From Lachnospiraceae bacterium (GTDB lineage Bacteria; Bacillota; Clostridia; Lachnospirales; Lachnospiraceae), in contig JAJPXU010000125.1 in the NCBI GenBank assembly GCA_021205305.1, positions 1 through 39,887 of the forward strand: DNA of 39,887 nucleotides. Reading direction: 5' to 3'. The translations under genes were made by a program, and so were the position numbers. The notes under the pieces are model-generated. The model did no database searches. It saw only the letters and a program-made list of their open reading frames with translations, and was not told where the DNA came from. Shown here in pieces: positions 17,193-25,841 of the stretch (its first letter is position 1; each line of letters begins with the position of its first letter).

Positions 17193-18203
17193 ATGGCAAA
17201 AATCGGAGTGATCGGCGCGGGCGGCTGGGGACTCGCACTGTCGAAATTATTATGTGAAAATGGGAATGAGGTGACCCTTTGGTCTTTCCTGGAATCAGAC
17301 GCAGAACAGATTCGTACCGCTCATGAGCTTCCTTCAAAGCTTCCCGGAGTTATGATTCCGGAGCAAATTCAGGTAACTTCCGATCTCGCGGACGCGGTTC
17401 CGGGGCAGGATGTCCTCGTTATGGTAAGTCCGTCCGCAGTCGTGCGGGAGACTGCCAGGAAGATGAAGCCGCTGGTCGCGGACGGCACAGTGATCGTGAA
17501 CGCAGCTAAAGGTATTGAAGAAGGCAGCCTCATGACAATGACGGATGTGATTGAGGATGAAATTCCCCAGGCGCAGACAGCAGTGATTTCCGGTCCAAGC
17601 CATGCGGAAGAAGTAGGGCGCGGTATGCCCACTGCGATTGTGATCGGCGCGAAGGATGAGCAGACAGCGCGTTCTCTGCAGAAGCTGTTTATGAGCCCGG
17701 TGTTTCGTGTCTATATCAGTTCTGATATGATTGGAATAGAACTCGGCGGTTCCCTGAAAAACGTGATTGCCCTCGCGGCTGGTATTGCCGATGGAATGGG
17801 ATATGGCGATAACGCAAAAGCAGCACTGATTACGCGTGGTATTGTTGAAATCGCCCGGCTTGGAATGAAGATGGGCGGTCAGTTTGAGACGTTCTGCGGG
17901 CTTACCGGAATCGGCGACCTGATTGTCACCTGCGCAAGTATGCACAGCCGCAACCGCCGTGCCGGGATTCTTCTCGGACAGGGGTATTCGATGGAAGAGG
18001 CCATGAAGGAAGTCAATATGGTCGTAGAAGGCGTTTATTCGACGAAATCCGCGGTTGCCCTTGCAAGAAAATATGGTGTTGAATTGCCGATTATAGAACA
18101 GGTGAATAAAATCCTTTTTGAAGGAAAGAACCCCAAAGAAACCGTATCTGCTCTGATGCTGCGTGATACGGGTGTGGAGAATTCACTGACCCCATGGAAA
18201 TAA
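17193..18203 (+). CDS. gpsA: Glycerol-3-phosphate dehydrogenase [NAD(P)+]
   Basis: Reduces dihydroxyacetone phosphate to glycerol 3-phosphate for phospholipids. The 336-residue product has the N-terminal Rossmann motif GAGGWGLALSKLL, the ISGPSHAEEV loop, the catalytic-lysine region ELGGSLKNVIALAAGIADG and LTGIGDLIVTC. A GGAGG site lies 7 bases before the ATG. A hairpin terminator follows and separates it from the nickel/CODH region. Confidence 0.97.
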   Translation: MAKIGVIGAGGWGLALSKLLCENGNEVTLWSFLESDAEQIRTAHELPSKLPGVMIPEQIQVTSDLADAVPGQDVLVMVSPSAVVRETARKMKPLVADGTVIVNAAKGIEEGSLMTMTDVIEDEIPQAQTAVISGPSHAEEVGRGMPTAIVIGAKDEQTARSLQKLFMSPVFRVYISSDMIGIELGGSLKNVIALAAGIADGMGYGDNAKAALITRGIVEIARLGMKMGGQFETFCGLTGIGDLIVTCASMHSRNRRAGILLGQGYSMEEAMKEVNMVVEGVYSTKSAVALARKYGVELPIIEQVNKILFEGKNPKETVSALMLRDTGVENSLTPWK

Positions 18204-18230
18204 AATCTTGTATTTTTTTCGTACGTAAAT

Positions 18231-18272
18231 AAAAACATCCGGGAAATCGTTGTATTTTCCGGGTGTTTGTGT
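18231..18272 (+). terminator. Terminator-like hairpin after gpsA
   Basis: AAACATCCGGGAAA (18233-18246) / TTTTCCGGGTGTTT (18255-18268), with G-T tolerated, followed by GTGTT. The T-run is weak but the stem is long. It is the boundary between lipid genes and the CODH/ACS cluster. Confidence 0.7.
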
Positions 18273-18424
18273 TAACATAAGGTATCAGTGGCGGGGGATG
18301 CTTTTTTTGTGTATTTTTACGTGAAAAAATTAACAATCATAAAAAAGTCTTACCTCTGATGCTGTGATACGGAAGAAAGCAAATTTAAAATAAGAGACAA
18401 TTGCAAAGAGAAAGGGGAATGTTT

Positions 18425-18862
18425 ATGCATCTGATTCAGGACGAAAACGGGAATCCGGTTCCATATTCGCACGAAAACGAAGAGCATACGCACACTCATA
18501 CCCATACGTATGAGCATTCACATCCGCATACCCATGAGTACGGTCATGAGGAGGAGCACAACCACTCTCACGAACATTGCGAAGAGCATTGCCATGACCA
18601 TGAAGGCGGATATTCGCATGAGCACTGCGGAGCATGCAATGCGAATGGAAATGAGGCTGCACAAGGTGATAAGATGGTTGCGCTGCTTGACTATATGCTG
18701 AAGCATAACGAACATCACGCCGCTGAGCTTGATCAGGTAGCGGAAAAGCTTCGCGGGGATGGAAAAGAAGCTGCCGCAGAGCAGATCAAAAAAGCAGTGG
18801 ATGAGTTTCAGAAAGGGAATCTCTACCTCAAGCTTGCGCTTTCAATGGTACAGGAAAACTAA
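18425..18862 (+). CDS. Histidine-rich nickel-binding protein (CooJ-like)
   Basis: A 145-residue protein whose first 70 residues hold 20 histidines and the four cysteines of the chain fall at 52, 56, 68 and 71. This is a clear metal-binding tail. The C-terminal half is helical (MVALLDYMLKHNEHHAAEL, KLRGDGKEAAAEQIKKAV). Placed with cooT, cooC and CODH genes, it is probably a nickel store or chaperone comparable to CooJ, though in CooJ the His-rich part is at the C-terminus and I do not claim homology. The start at 18425 has AAAGGGG 8 bases upstream; earlier in-frame TTG and ATG are poorer. No signal peptide is seen, so it should be cytoplasmic. Confidence 0.78.
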   Translation: MHLIQDENGNPVPYSHENEEHTHTHTHTYEHSHPHTHEYGHEEEHNHSHEHCEEHCHDHEGGYSHEHCGACNANGNEAAQGDKMVALLDYMLKHNEHHAAELDQVAEKLRGDGKEAAAEQIKKAVDEFQKGNLYLKLALSMVQEN

Positions 18863-18899
18863 GAATCATAAAGAAATCATACGGAAGGAGGTGGCGCAT

Positions 18900-19094
18900 A
18901 TGTGTCTGGCAACGGTATACGCGAAAAATGAGCCCGACAGCATCATTCTGGAGTATGTCAGCAAGATCGAGGTGGACGGACATCTCATCACTCTTACCGA
19001 TGTAATGGGTGAGCAGAGGACGATTGAGGGCACGCTGGCTATGGCGGATCTGACCGGCGGTAAGGTAGAGATCAATTGTGAAGATGTCGCTTGA
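18900..19094 (+). CDS. cooT: CooT family nickel-binding protein
   Basis: A 64-residue protein that begins MCLATVYAKN, the MC-x-A-x-V N-terminus of CooT, in which Cys2 is the nickel ligand. The rest is a small beta-barrel-like sequence. It is thought to carry nickel to CODH. AAGGAGGTGG lies before the ATG; the in-frame reading from 18759 overlaps the previous gene and is not supported. It is followed by cooC after 58 bases, and belongs to a nickel operon with the His-rich protein upstream. Confidence 0.85.
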   Translation: MCLATVYAKNEPDSIILEYVSKIEVDGHLITLTDVMGEQRTIEGTLAMADLTGGKVEINCEDVA

Positions 19095-19152
19095 TTTTTC
19101 GCATCCTGATCCAGATTTGCGTTTATACGAAAACAAAGGAGGCATGTATTTC

Positions 19153-19926
19153 ATGGCCCATGTGATTGCGATTGCGGGCAAAGGCGGCGTCGGCAAGACA
19201 ACGCTTGGTGGTCTGCTGATACAGACCATGTGCAGGGAAGGAAAGCGTCCGATCCTTGCGGTGGATGCTGACGCGAACTCAAACCTGAACGAGGTGCTTG
19301 GCGTAGACGTAGAGATGACGCTCGGGGATGTGCGGGAGACCGTGCTTCACGATGCGGACAAGCTGAATAAGAATATTCCTTCCGGGATGACGAAAGCGGA
19401 CTACACAGAAATGATGCTTCAGCGCTGTCTCGCCGAAGATGATGATTTTGATCTTCTGGTGATGGGAAGGTCACAGGGACAGGGCTGCTATTGCTATGTG
19501 AACGGATTGCTCCAGGCTCAGCTGGCGAAGCTGATTCCGAATTACAAATATGTTGTGGTAGATAATGAAGCCGGTATGGAGCATATCAGCCGCGGGATTC
19601 TTCCTAAGGTGGATACGATGCTGCTCATCAGCGACTGCTCCAGAAGAGGCGTGCAGGCGACAGAGCGCATTGCCGGGCTGGTGGAAGAGTGCCATCTGAA
19701 CCCAAAGACAATCGGGCTGATTGTAAACCGCGCCCCGAACGGGCAGTTAAATGCCGGTACCAAAGAAGAGATCGAAAAGAGCGGACTTCAGCTTCTCGGT
19801 GTTGTACCGCAGGATGAGCAGGTATACGAATATGACTGTGAGGGCAGGCCGACTTCCTCACTTCCGGAGGATTCCCTGGTGCGTATGGCGCTCGAAGAGA
19901 TCCTGAAGAAAATCAATTTGACGTAA
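19153..19926 (+). CDS. cooC: CODH nickel-insertion ATPase CooC, first copy
   Basis: P-loop ATPase of the MinD/SIMIBI class that uses ATP to load nickel into carbon monoxide dehydrogenase. The product of 257 residues has the deviant Walker A GKGGVGKTTL, ADANSNLNEVLG, the metal-binding Cys-x-Cys in GQGCYCYVNG, and NRAPNGQL later. AAAGGAGG at 19135-19142 is 10 bases before the ATG at 19153; the ATG at 19144 is too close. A second CooC follows CODH, so one may serve CODH and the other ACS (AcsF-like). The sequence does not decide which. Confidence 0.92.
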   Translation: MAHVIAIAGKGGVGKTTLGGLLIQTMCREGKRPILAVDADANSNLNEVLGVDVEMTLGDVRETVLHDADKLNKNIPSGMTKADYTEMMLQRCLAEDDDFDLLVMGRSQGQGCYCYVNGLLQAQLAKLIPNYKYVVVDNEAGMEHISRGILPKVDTMLLISDCSRRGVQATERIAGLVEECHLNPKTIGLIVNRAPNGQLNAGTKEEIEKSGLQLLGVVPQDEQVYEYDCEGRPTSSLPEDSLVRMALEEILKKINLT

Positions 19927-20075
19927 CTGCCGTGGAGCCTTATGCGTGAAGTGTTAAGACGCCTGGCAATTATGAACCGGCAGCGGACAGAAATTGCGGA
20001 TTCCTTATGGAGCATACTTTCTGGCGCAGCCGGAAATATACTTTTTTAACTATTAAATAAACTTGGAGGTTACTT

Positions 20076-21968
20076 ATGGGAGACTTTAAGCTGACAACAA
20101 TTGAGGAGTTTGAAGCGGCTACAAACCGGCTCCTCGAGACAGGGGCAAAAGTGGGCGCTGACGCATACCAGTACCGTGTAAAAAATCAGACGCCGCATTG
20201 CAAGTTTGGTGAGCAGGGTGTCTGCTGCCGTATCTGTACGATGGGACCATGCCGCATTACTCCGAAAGCGCCGCGTGGTATCTGCGGCTGCGACGCGCAT
20301 GGAATTGTGGGTCGTAACTATCTGCGTTTTACCGCCGGCGGAGCGGCGACACACTCAGATCACGGGCGTGAGATTTGCCACACTTTGTATTGCACAGCAC
20401 CGGATGGCAACTATAAGGTGAAAGACCCGGAAAAGCTGATCCGCATTGCGAAAGAATGGGGTGTGGAGACCGAAGGTAAGGATATCTACGATCTGGCTCA
20501 TGAGGTTGCTGTTCTTGCTTTGGGTGAGTATGGAAAAGTATTCGGGCATCAGAACTTTATTAAGAGAGCGCCGAAGCATACCCAGGAGATCTGGGCGAGA
20601 GAAGAGATAGAGCCGCGCGCGATTGACCGCGAGGTATCCTGTGCGATGCATATGACCCATATGGGATGTTCCTCCAAGCCGGAAGCGCTGATTCGTCAGT
20701 CACTGCGCGCAGGTCTGGCTGATGGCTGGGGCGGATCCATGGCCGGAACAGAGTTTTCTGACGTATTGTTTGGTACGCCAATGCCAATCGACACGGAAGC
20801 AAATCTGGGTGTCATGGTAGAAGAGAATGTAAATATTGTAGTCCATGGACATGATCCGTCACTTTCTGAGATGATTTGTGAGTATGCGGACGATCCGGAG
20901 ATGATTGCTTACGCGAAAGAAATGGGAGCAAAGGGCATCACGGTTTCCGGCGTTTGCTGTACCTCCAATGAAGTCGCTATGCGCCGCGGTATCCCGATGG
21001 CAGGTAACTTCCTACAGCAGGAGAATGTCATCCTGACCGGTGCCTGTGAGGCAATTGTTGTTGATGTACAGTGCATTTTCCCGGCAATCGGACCGCTGGC
21101 GAAATGCTTCCATACTAAATTTGTGACGACCTCCCCGATCGCGCAGATGCCGGAGAGCGATTATATCCGCTTCTCACCGGAGAATGCCGGCGAGAATGCA
21201 AAAGCGATTGTAAAGATGGCAATCGAGAACTTTAAAAACAGAAAACCGGAGCTGGTACATATCCCGCAGATGAAGCAGAAGGCGACCGTTGGCTATTCGG
21301 TAGAAGCAATCAAAAAGACACTGGATACCGTGACAAACTCCCAGGTAGATATTACCGGTACGCTGAAGCCGCTCGTAGAATGTGTAAAATCCGGTGTTAT
21401 CCGCGGAGCGGTCGCGATGGTAGGCTGCAACAATCCGAAGGTACGCCCGGATACCGCACACATTGGTCTGATGAAGAAGCTGATTGAAAACGATATCATT
21501 ATCGTTGCGTCCGGCTGCTCCGCGCAGGCGGCTGCGAAGGCAGGCCTGATGGATAAGCGCGCCCGCGATCTGTGCGGCGCCGGCCTGAAGAGAGTATGTC
21601 AGCTGGCGGATATTCCTCCGGTGCTTCATATGGGCTCCTGCGTGGATATCAGCCGTATGATGATTCTCGTATCTGATCTCTCGAAGGATTCCGGATGGAA
21701 TATTTCTGAGCTTCCGGTAGTGGGCTGTGCGCCGGAGTGGATGTCTGAAAAGGCAGTTTCGATCGGCAACTATGTTGTAGCAACCGGCCTTGACACCTTC
21801 CTCGGCGTTGACCCGTATGCAAGCGGCTCCTCAGAGGTGGAAGGTCTGCTGCAGGGCGGTATCCGTGACTGGGTAGAAGCATGCTACACCGTTGAGACGG
21901 ATATTGATAAGCTAGTGGATAAGATGATTGACCGCATTGAAGAGAAGAGAACGGCGCTTGGAATCTGA
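20076..21968 (+). CDS. acsA: Carbon monoxide dehydrogenase catalytic subunit (AcsA/CooS)
   Basis: Ni-Fe CODH that reduces CO2 to CO for acetyl-CoA synthase. All metal ligands can be seen in the 630 residues. D- and B-cluster cysteines are C42, C50, C51, C54, C59 and C70. C-cluster ligands are His in VVHGHDP (257/259), C295 in GVCCT, C333 in VQC, C451 in VGCNNPK, C481 in SGCSAQ and C522 in HMGSC. Spacing follows the structurally known CODHs apart from a 9-residue shorter loop between the last two. GGAGG is about 8 bases before the ATG. It is flanked by two cooC genes and, downstream, by a partial homologue. It is very likely the CODH partner of AcsB. Confidence 0.96.
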   Translation: MGDFKLTTIEEFEAATNRLLETGAKVGADAYQYRVKNQTPHCKFGEQGVCCRICTMGPCRITPKAPRGICGCDAHGIVGRNYLRFTAGGAATHSDHGREICHTLYCTAPDGNYKVKDPEKLIRIAKEWGVETEGKDIYDLAHEVAVLALGEYGKVFGHQNFIKRAPKHTQEIWAREEIEPRAIDREVSCAMHMTHMGCSSKPEALIRQSLRAGLADGWGGSMAGTEFSDVLFGTPMPIDTEANLGVMVEENVNIVVHGHDPSLSEMICEYADDPEMIAYAKEMGAKGITVSGVCCTSNEVAMRRGIPMAGNFLQQENVILTGACEAIVVDVQCIFPAIGPLAKCFHTKFVTTSPIAQMPESDYIRFSPENAGENAKAIVKMAIENFKNRKPELVHIPQMKQKATVGYSVEAIKKTLDTVTNSQVDITGTLKPLVECVKSGVIRGAVAMVGCNNPKVRPDTAHIGLMKKLIENDIIIVASGCSAQAAAKAGLMDKRARDLCGAGLKRVCQLADIPPVLHMGSCVDISRMMILVSDLSKDSGWNISELPVVGCAPEWMSEKAVSIGNYVVATGLDTFLGVDPYASGSSEVEGLLQGGIRDWVEACYTVETDIDKLVDKMIDRIEEKRTALGI

Positions 21969-22013
21969 TTTCACAATTTGTTAAGCGTAATTCGATAGTA
22001 TGAGGCAAAATAC

Positions 22014-22790
22014 ATGAAAATAGCGATTACCGGTAAGGGCGGTGTAGGAAAGACAACTTTTGCGGCGACACTTGCCCGGCTTTATGCGGATGAGAGGCGT
22101 CCTGTCCTGGCGGCGGACGCGGATCCGGACGCGAACCTGGGGCTGGCGCTTGGGTTTGATGAAGAGGCTCTTGATGAGATCGTCCCGATCACGAAAATGC
22201 GCAAGCTTGTCCAGGAACGCACCGGCGCAGATGAATTCAACAAGATTTTTAAGCTGAATCCGAAGGTGGATGATATTCCGGACAAGTACGCAAAGAAATG
22301 CAATGGTGTAAAGCTTCTGGTGCTTGGTACCGTTGAGACCGGCGGAAGCGGCTGCGTCTGCCCGGAGCATGTCATGCTGAAAAGGATTATCAACCATCTG
22401 ATGCTGCGTTCAGACGATGTTGTAATCCTGGACATGGAAGCCGGGCTGGAGCATCTCGGCCGGGGCACGACAAGCGGCATGGACGCATTCATTGTTGTGA
22501 TCGAGCCGGGCGCGAGAAGTGTACAGACCTACCGTAATGTGAAAAGACTGGCGGTCGATCTCGGCGTGAAACAGGTTTACGTGGTCGCGAATAAGGTGAG
22601 GGATGAAAAGGACGAAGCTTTTATCCAATCCAAGATTCCACCGGAAGACCTGTTGGGTATCATTCATTATAATACGGAAGTCATTGACGCGGACCGAAAT
22701 GGTTCATCGCCTTACGATTACAGCCAGAGTGCCGTAGCGGAGATTCGTTCCATTAAAGAGAAGCTGGATCAGCCCGGCGCACTCTCCTGA
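22014..22790 (+). CDS. cooC: CODH/ACS nickel-insertion ATPase CooC, second copy
   Basis: A second CooC/AcsF-type P-loop ATPase, 258 residues. It has GKGGVGKTTFA, DADPDANLGLALG, the Cys-x-Cys in GSGCVCPEHVML, DMEAGLEHLGRGT and NKVRDEKDE. It differs from the first copy in length, in its N-terminus and in sequence, so it is a separate paralogue and not a recent duplicate. It starts 45 bases after acsA with only a modest ribosome site. It may serve CODH, or ACS as AcsF does; this cannot be told from the sequence. A new promoter lies between it and the next gene. Confidence 0.92.
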   Translation: MKIAITGKGGVGKTTFAATLARLYADERRPVLAADADPDANLGLALGFDEEALDEIVPITKMRKLVQERTGADEFNKIFKLNPKVDDIPDKYAKKCNGVKLLVLGTVETGGSGCVCPEHVMLKRIINHLMLRSDDVVILDMEAGLEHLGRGTTSGMDAFIVVIEPGARSVQTYRNVKRLAVDLGVKQVYVVANKVRDEKDEAFIQSKIPPEDLLGIIHYNTEVIDADRNGSSPYDYSQSAVAEIRSIKEKLDQPGALS

Positions 22791-22823
22791 GGGAGAAATT
22801 TAGGGCACAAAATGGTTTTTTGG

Positions 22824-22852
22824 TTGCAAAAAAGTTAATATCTTGGTATAAC
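22824..22852 (+). promoter_or_regulatory. Promoter of the stand-alone CODH-like gene
   Basis: TTGCAA (22824-22829), 17-base spacer, TATAAC (22847-22852). It starts transcription inside the CODH/ACS cluster, about 30 bases before the next start codon. Confidence 0.7.
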
Positions 22853-22858
22853 AAGATA
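22839..22858 (+). promoter_or_regulatory. Inverted repeat over the -10 box, possible operator
   Basis: TATCTTG (22839-22845), six bases GTATAA, CAAGATA (22852-22858). The -10 hexamer lies in the middle, the expected place for a repressor site, though a small RNA stem is also possible. Confidence 0.45.
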
Positions 22859-22890
22859 AGAACCATTATAAAGGAAAAGAGGCGAATAAA

Positions 22891-23583
22891 ATGAATGATT
22901 CTGCATTACCAAAACTTGAGGTGACAGACATCATCCAGGCACTGGATGGCGTCTGCAATTCTAAGGTCGACACGACCGGCTCAACGAAGCCATTGCTGGA
23001 ATGTGTCGTTTCCGGTGTACTCCGGGGCGCGGCTGTTATGCTTGGAACGGATGGATCCGAGGTTAGAGACACGGAGGAGTATGTTGCTCTTTTCAAAAAG
23101 CTGATTGCCAATGATATTGTCGTATTGGCAATTGGCTACCCGGTAAAGATTGCGGCGGAGGCCGGACTGCTGAATCTGGATGCGAAAGACCTCTGCGGCG
23201 CGGGACTGAAACGTGTCTGTGAACTGGCGGAGATTCCGCCTGTATTACCGCTTGGAGGTCTGGAGAATGTAGGCAATGTTGTGACGATTGCAACGGCGCT
23301 CTGCAATGATTCCGGACTCACCGTTCCTCAGTTGCCGGTGGTTGGCTGTGACGCAGCTGGTGTTACGGCGCAGGCAGTGGAACTTGGGAATACGTTTGCG
23401 GGGTTGGGCGTAGATACCTTTATTGGCATTATGCCGTATGAGGGATCTCTGGATGATGTCATAGCCGCAAGCGGTCTTAAGAACGGGCCGGATGCCACAC
23501 AGACAGTTTCCTCAAATCTGGACGAGCTGGCTGATGCACTGATCGTGGATATCGAAAAGAAACGCTCGGCGATTGCAATATGA
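22891..23583 (+). CDS. Stand-alone CODH C-terminal-domain-like protein lacking C-cluster ligands
   Basis: I do not know a name for this 230-residue protein. It aligns to residues 409-630 of the adjacent CODH, without gaps for at least the first 150 positions (constant offset 398). It keeps DLCGAGLKRVC, EIPPVLP and LPVVGC. CODH cluster ligands C451, C481 and C522 are replaced by Thr53, Tyr83 and Leu124; only the non-ligand Cys153 remains. The N-terminal domains with B, D and the other C-cluster ligands are absent. It cannot be a CODH in itself. It has its own promoter, a GAGG site 8 bases before the ATG and an open frame, so it is not simple decay. Possible roles are a partner, scaffold or maturation factor for CODH/ACS. 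Confidence 0.85.
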   Translation: MNDSALPKLEVTDIIQALDGVCNSKVDTTGSTKPLLECVVSGVLRGAAVMLGTDGSEVRDTEEYVALFKKLIANDIVVLAIGYPVKIAAEAGLLNLDAKDLCGAGLKRVCELAEIPPVLPLGGLENVGNVVTIATALCNDSGLTVPQLPVVGCDAAGVTAQAVELGNTFAGLGVDTFIGIMPYEGSLDDVIAASGLKNGPDATQTVSSNLDELADALIVDIEKKRSAIAI

Positions 23584-23600
23584 TAATACAAGGAAGCAGC

Positions 23601-23619
23601 CATTTTTCAAAGAAAAATG
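23601..23619 (+). other. Short hairpin after the CODH-like gene
   Basis: CATTTTTC (23601-23608), AAA, GAAAAATG (23612-23619). It lies 17 bases after the stop. It is similar in make-up to the GAAAAATGC / GCATTTTTC stems in the acsB-acsD gap. No T-run. Confidence 0.4.
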
Positions 23620-23711
23620 AGCGGATTCCGAGTGTTTTCAGGATTTTGAAAGCATGTAGTGTGCAGAAATCCGTAGTATTATCATGATTTTATAATTAGG
23701 AGGAAAATAAC

Positions 23712-25841
23712 GTGACTTTATTTGATATTATCTATAGCGGAAATGATGAATTATTTGCCCGCGCTGATAAGGCGATCTACGACGCGATTGCCCAGTACGG
23801 CGAGGACAAAGCGGTGGCTTTTCCGGATACTGCATACAGCCTTCCGTGCTACTATGGTGTGACCGGCCAGAAGGTAGGCAATCTTGGCGAATTAAAAGCT
23901 GCGCTGGCGAATGTAAAAGAGACTCTGATGGGCAGAAAACCAAGGTTAAATGATGTATTCAATTCCGGCATTGCTTCTGCACTGTGTGCAGAATTTCTGG
24001 AAGTCCTGAAATATATTGACGGTGCTGCTCCTTATGAATTACCTCGTTATGGACATTTGTCAGATGCAATGATCCGTGAGCTTGGTGTACCGCTTGTTAC
24101 AGGCGATATTCCGGGTGTAGCTGCTATTATCGGTACAGCACCGACTGCGCAGGATGCGGTGGATCTGGTGAAGAGTTATCAGGCACAGGGTATTCTTGTG
24201 ACATTGACCGGCGGCGTAATCGACCAGTGTGAATCTCTCGGCTTAAAGACTGGTTTTAATATCCGTGTCATCCCGCTTGGTGATGAGATGCAGTCGGTGA
24301 TTCATGTAGTATCTGTAGCAGTACGTGCCGCTCTGATTTTCGGAAATATCACTCCTGGAGATCTTCCTGGTCTGGAGAAATACACGATGGATCGTGTATT
24401 TGCGTTTGTTAACGCGTATGGTCCTCTTGCCGACGAAGTATATGCATACGGCGGAGGCGCAATTGCGCTTGGTTTCCCGGTTATCTCAAATGAGGATCGC
24501 TACAGAGTACCAAAGAGCCTGATTTATCAGGAGGATGTGTCCAAGTTCAACGCAACTTCTCTGGAAGCGAGAGACATTAAGCTTAAGATTACGAACATTG
24601 ACATTCCGGTAGCGTTTGCTTCTGCATTCGAGGGTGAGATTATTCGCCGCGGAGATATGCAGGTTGAGTTTGACGGCTCCCGCGTGGACTGCTTCGAGCT
24701 GGTTCACAACAAAGATGCTTCTGAAGTGGAAGACCACAAGATTGAAGTCATCGGACCGGATATCGATGAGTTCGAAGTTGGCAGCAAGCACTCCATTGGT
24801 TACATAGTAGAAGTGGCAGGCAAGAACATGCAGGCAGATTTTGAGCCGGTATTCGAGCGTAAATTCCACTCTTACCTGAACTGTATCGAAGGTTTGATGC
24901 ACACCGGTCAGCGTGACATGATCCGTATTCGCGTCAGCAAAGATACCTTTAATGCCGGTTTCCGTCTGAAACATCTTGGCGAAGTCCTTTACGCAAAGGT
25001 AAAGAGCGAGTTCGCAGCTGTTGTAGACAAATGCCAGGTGAAGGTTATCACCGATCCGGAAATGTGTACAAAGCTTCGCCATGAGCTGGCAATTCCGATG
25101 TTTGACAAACGTGATGAACGTCTGACGACCCTGACAGATGAGGGCGTTGACGTTTACTATAGCTGCATCATGTGCCAGGCATTCTCTCCGAGCCACGTTT
25201 GTGTGGTTACTCCGGAGCGTCTTGGACTGTGCGGCGCTGTTTCATGGCTGGACGCGAAAGCGACCAACGAACTGGATCCGCAGGGCCCGTGCCAGGTGAT
25301 TACCAAAGAGAAAGTCATCGACGAGCGCATTGGTGAGTACGAAGACGTCAATGAGGCGGTTCGTAAATTCTCCCAGGGCGCACTGGAGGATGTATCTCTG
25401 TATTCCATCATCGAAAAGCCGATGACAAGCTGCGGCTGCTTCGAGTGTATCTGTGGAATCGAGCCGCTCTCCAACGGTGTCTGCATCGCGAACCGTGAGT
25501 ATGCAGGCATGACCCCTATCGGCATGACCTTCTCCGAGCTGGCTTCCATGACCGGCGGCGGTGTACAGACCCCGGGCTTCATGGGCCATGGCAAGCACTT
25601 CATCTCTTCAAAGAAGTTTATGAAGGCAGAAGGAGGCATCGCCCGTATCGTATGGATGCCGAAAGACCTCAAAGACCAGGTAGCAGAACGCCTGAACGAG
25701 TCTGCAAAAGAGCTGTACGGAATCGATAACTTCGTCGACATGATTGCGGATGAGACCGTTGTTACCGAAGATCCGGAAGCTTTGCTCGAGTTCCTGACCG
25801 AGAAGGGTCATCCTGCACTTGAGATGGAACCGATGATGTAA
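23712..25841 (+). CDS. acsB: Acetyl-CoA synthase beta subunit
   Basis: Forms acetyl-CoA from CO, the methyl of the corrinoid protein and CoA at the Ni-Ni-[4Fe-4S] A-cluster. The 709-residue product has C485-x2-C488-x8-C497-x9-C507 for the iron-sulfur cluster and C574-G-C576 for the distal nickel. This is the same spacing as in the Moorella enzyme. HTGQRDMIRIRVSKDTF and GGGVQTPGFMGHGKHF are also typical. Start is GTG 23712 with AGGAGG (23699-23704) upstream. It is slightly shorter than Moorella AcsB at the N-terminus. A 405-base structured gap separates it from acsD. Confidence 0.96.
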   Translation: MTLFDIIYSGNDELFARADKAIYDAIAQYGEDKAVAFPDTAYSLPCYYGVTGQKVGNLGELKAALANVKETLMGRKPRLNDVFNSGIASALCAEFLEVLKYIDGAAPYELPRYGHLSDAMIRELGVPLVTGDIPGVAAIIGTAPTAQDAVDLVKSYQAQGILVTLTGGVIDQCESLGLKTGFNIRVIPLGDEMQSVIHVVSVAVRAALIFGNITPGDLPGLEKYTMDRVFAFVNAYGPLADEVYAYGGGAIALGFPVISNEDRYRVPKSLIYQEDVSKFNATSLEARDIKLKITNIDIPVAFASAFEGEIIRRGDMQVEFDGSRVDCFELVHNKDASEVEDHKIEVIGPDIDEFEVGSKHSIGYIVEVAGKNMQADFEPVFERKFHSYLNCIEGLMHTGQRDMIRIRVSKDTFNAGFRLKHLGEVLYAKVKSEFAAVVDKCQVKVITDPEMCTKLRHELAIPMFDKRDERLTTLTDEGVDVYYSCIMCQAFSPSHVCVVTPERLGLCGAVSWLDAKATNELDPQGPCQVITKEKVIDERIGEYEDVNEAVRKFSQGALEDVSLYSIIEKPMTSCGCFECICGIEPLSNGVCIANREYAGMTPIGMTFSELASMTGGGVQTPGFMGHGKHFISSKKFMKAEGGIARIVWMPKDLKDQVAERLNESAKELYGIDNFVDMIADETVVTEDPEALLEFLTEKGHPALEMEPMM

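Noticed and set aside
22891-23583. CODH-like gene considered as a frameshifted remnant of acsA
   Set aside because: It has its own promoter and ribosome site, an intact frame, and targeted substitutions at ligand positions instead of stops or frameshifts.
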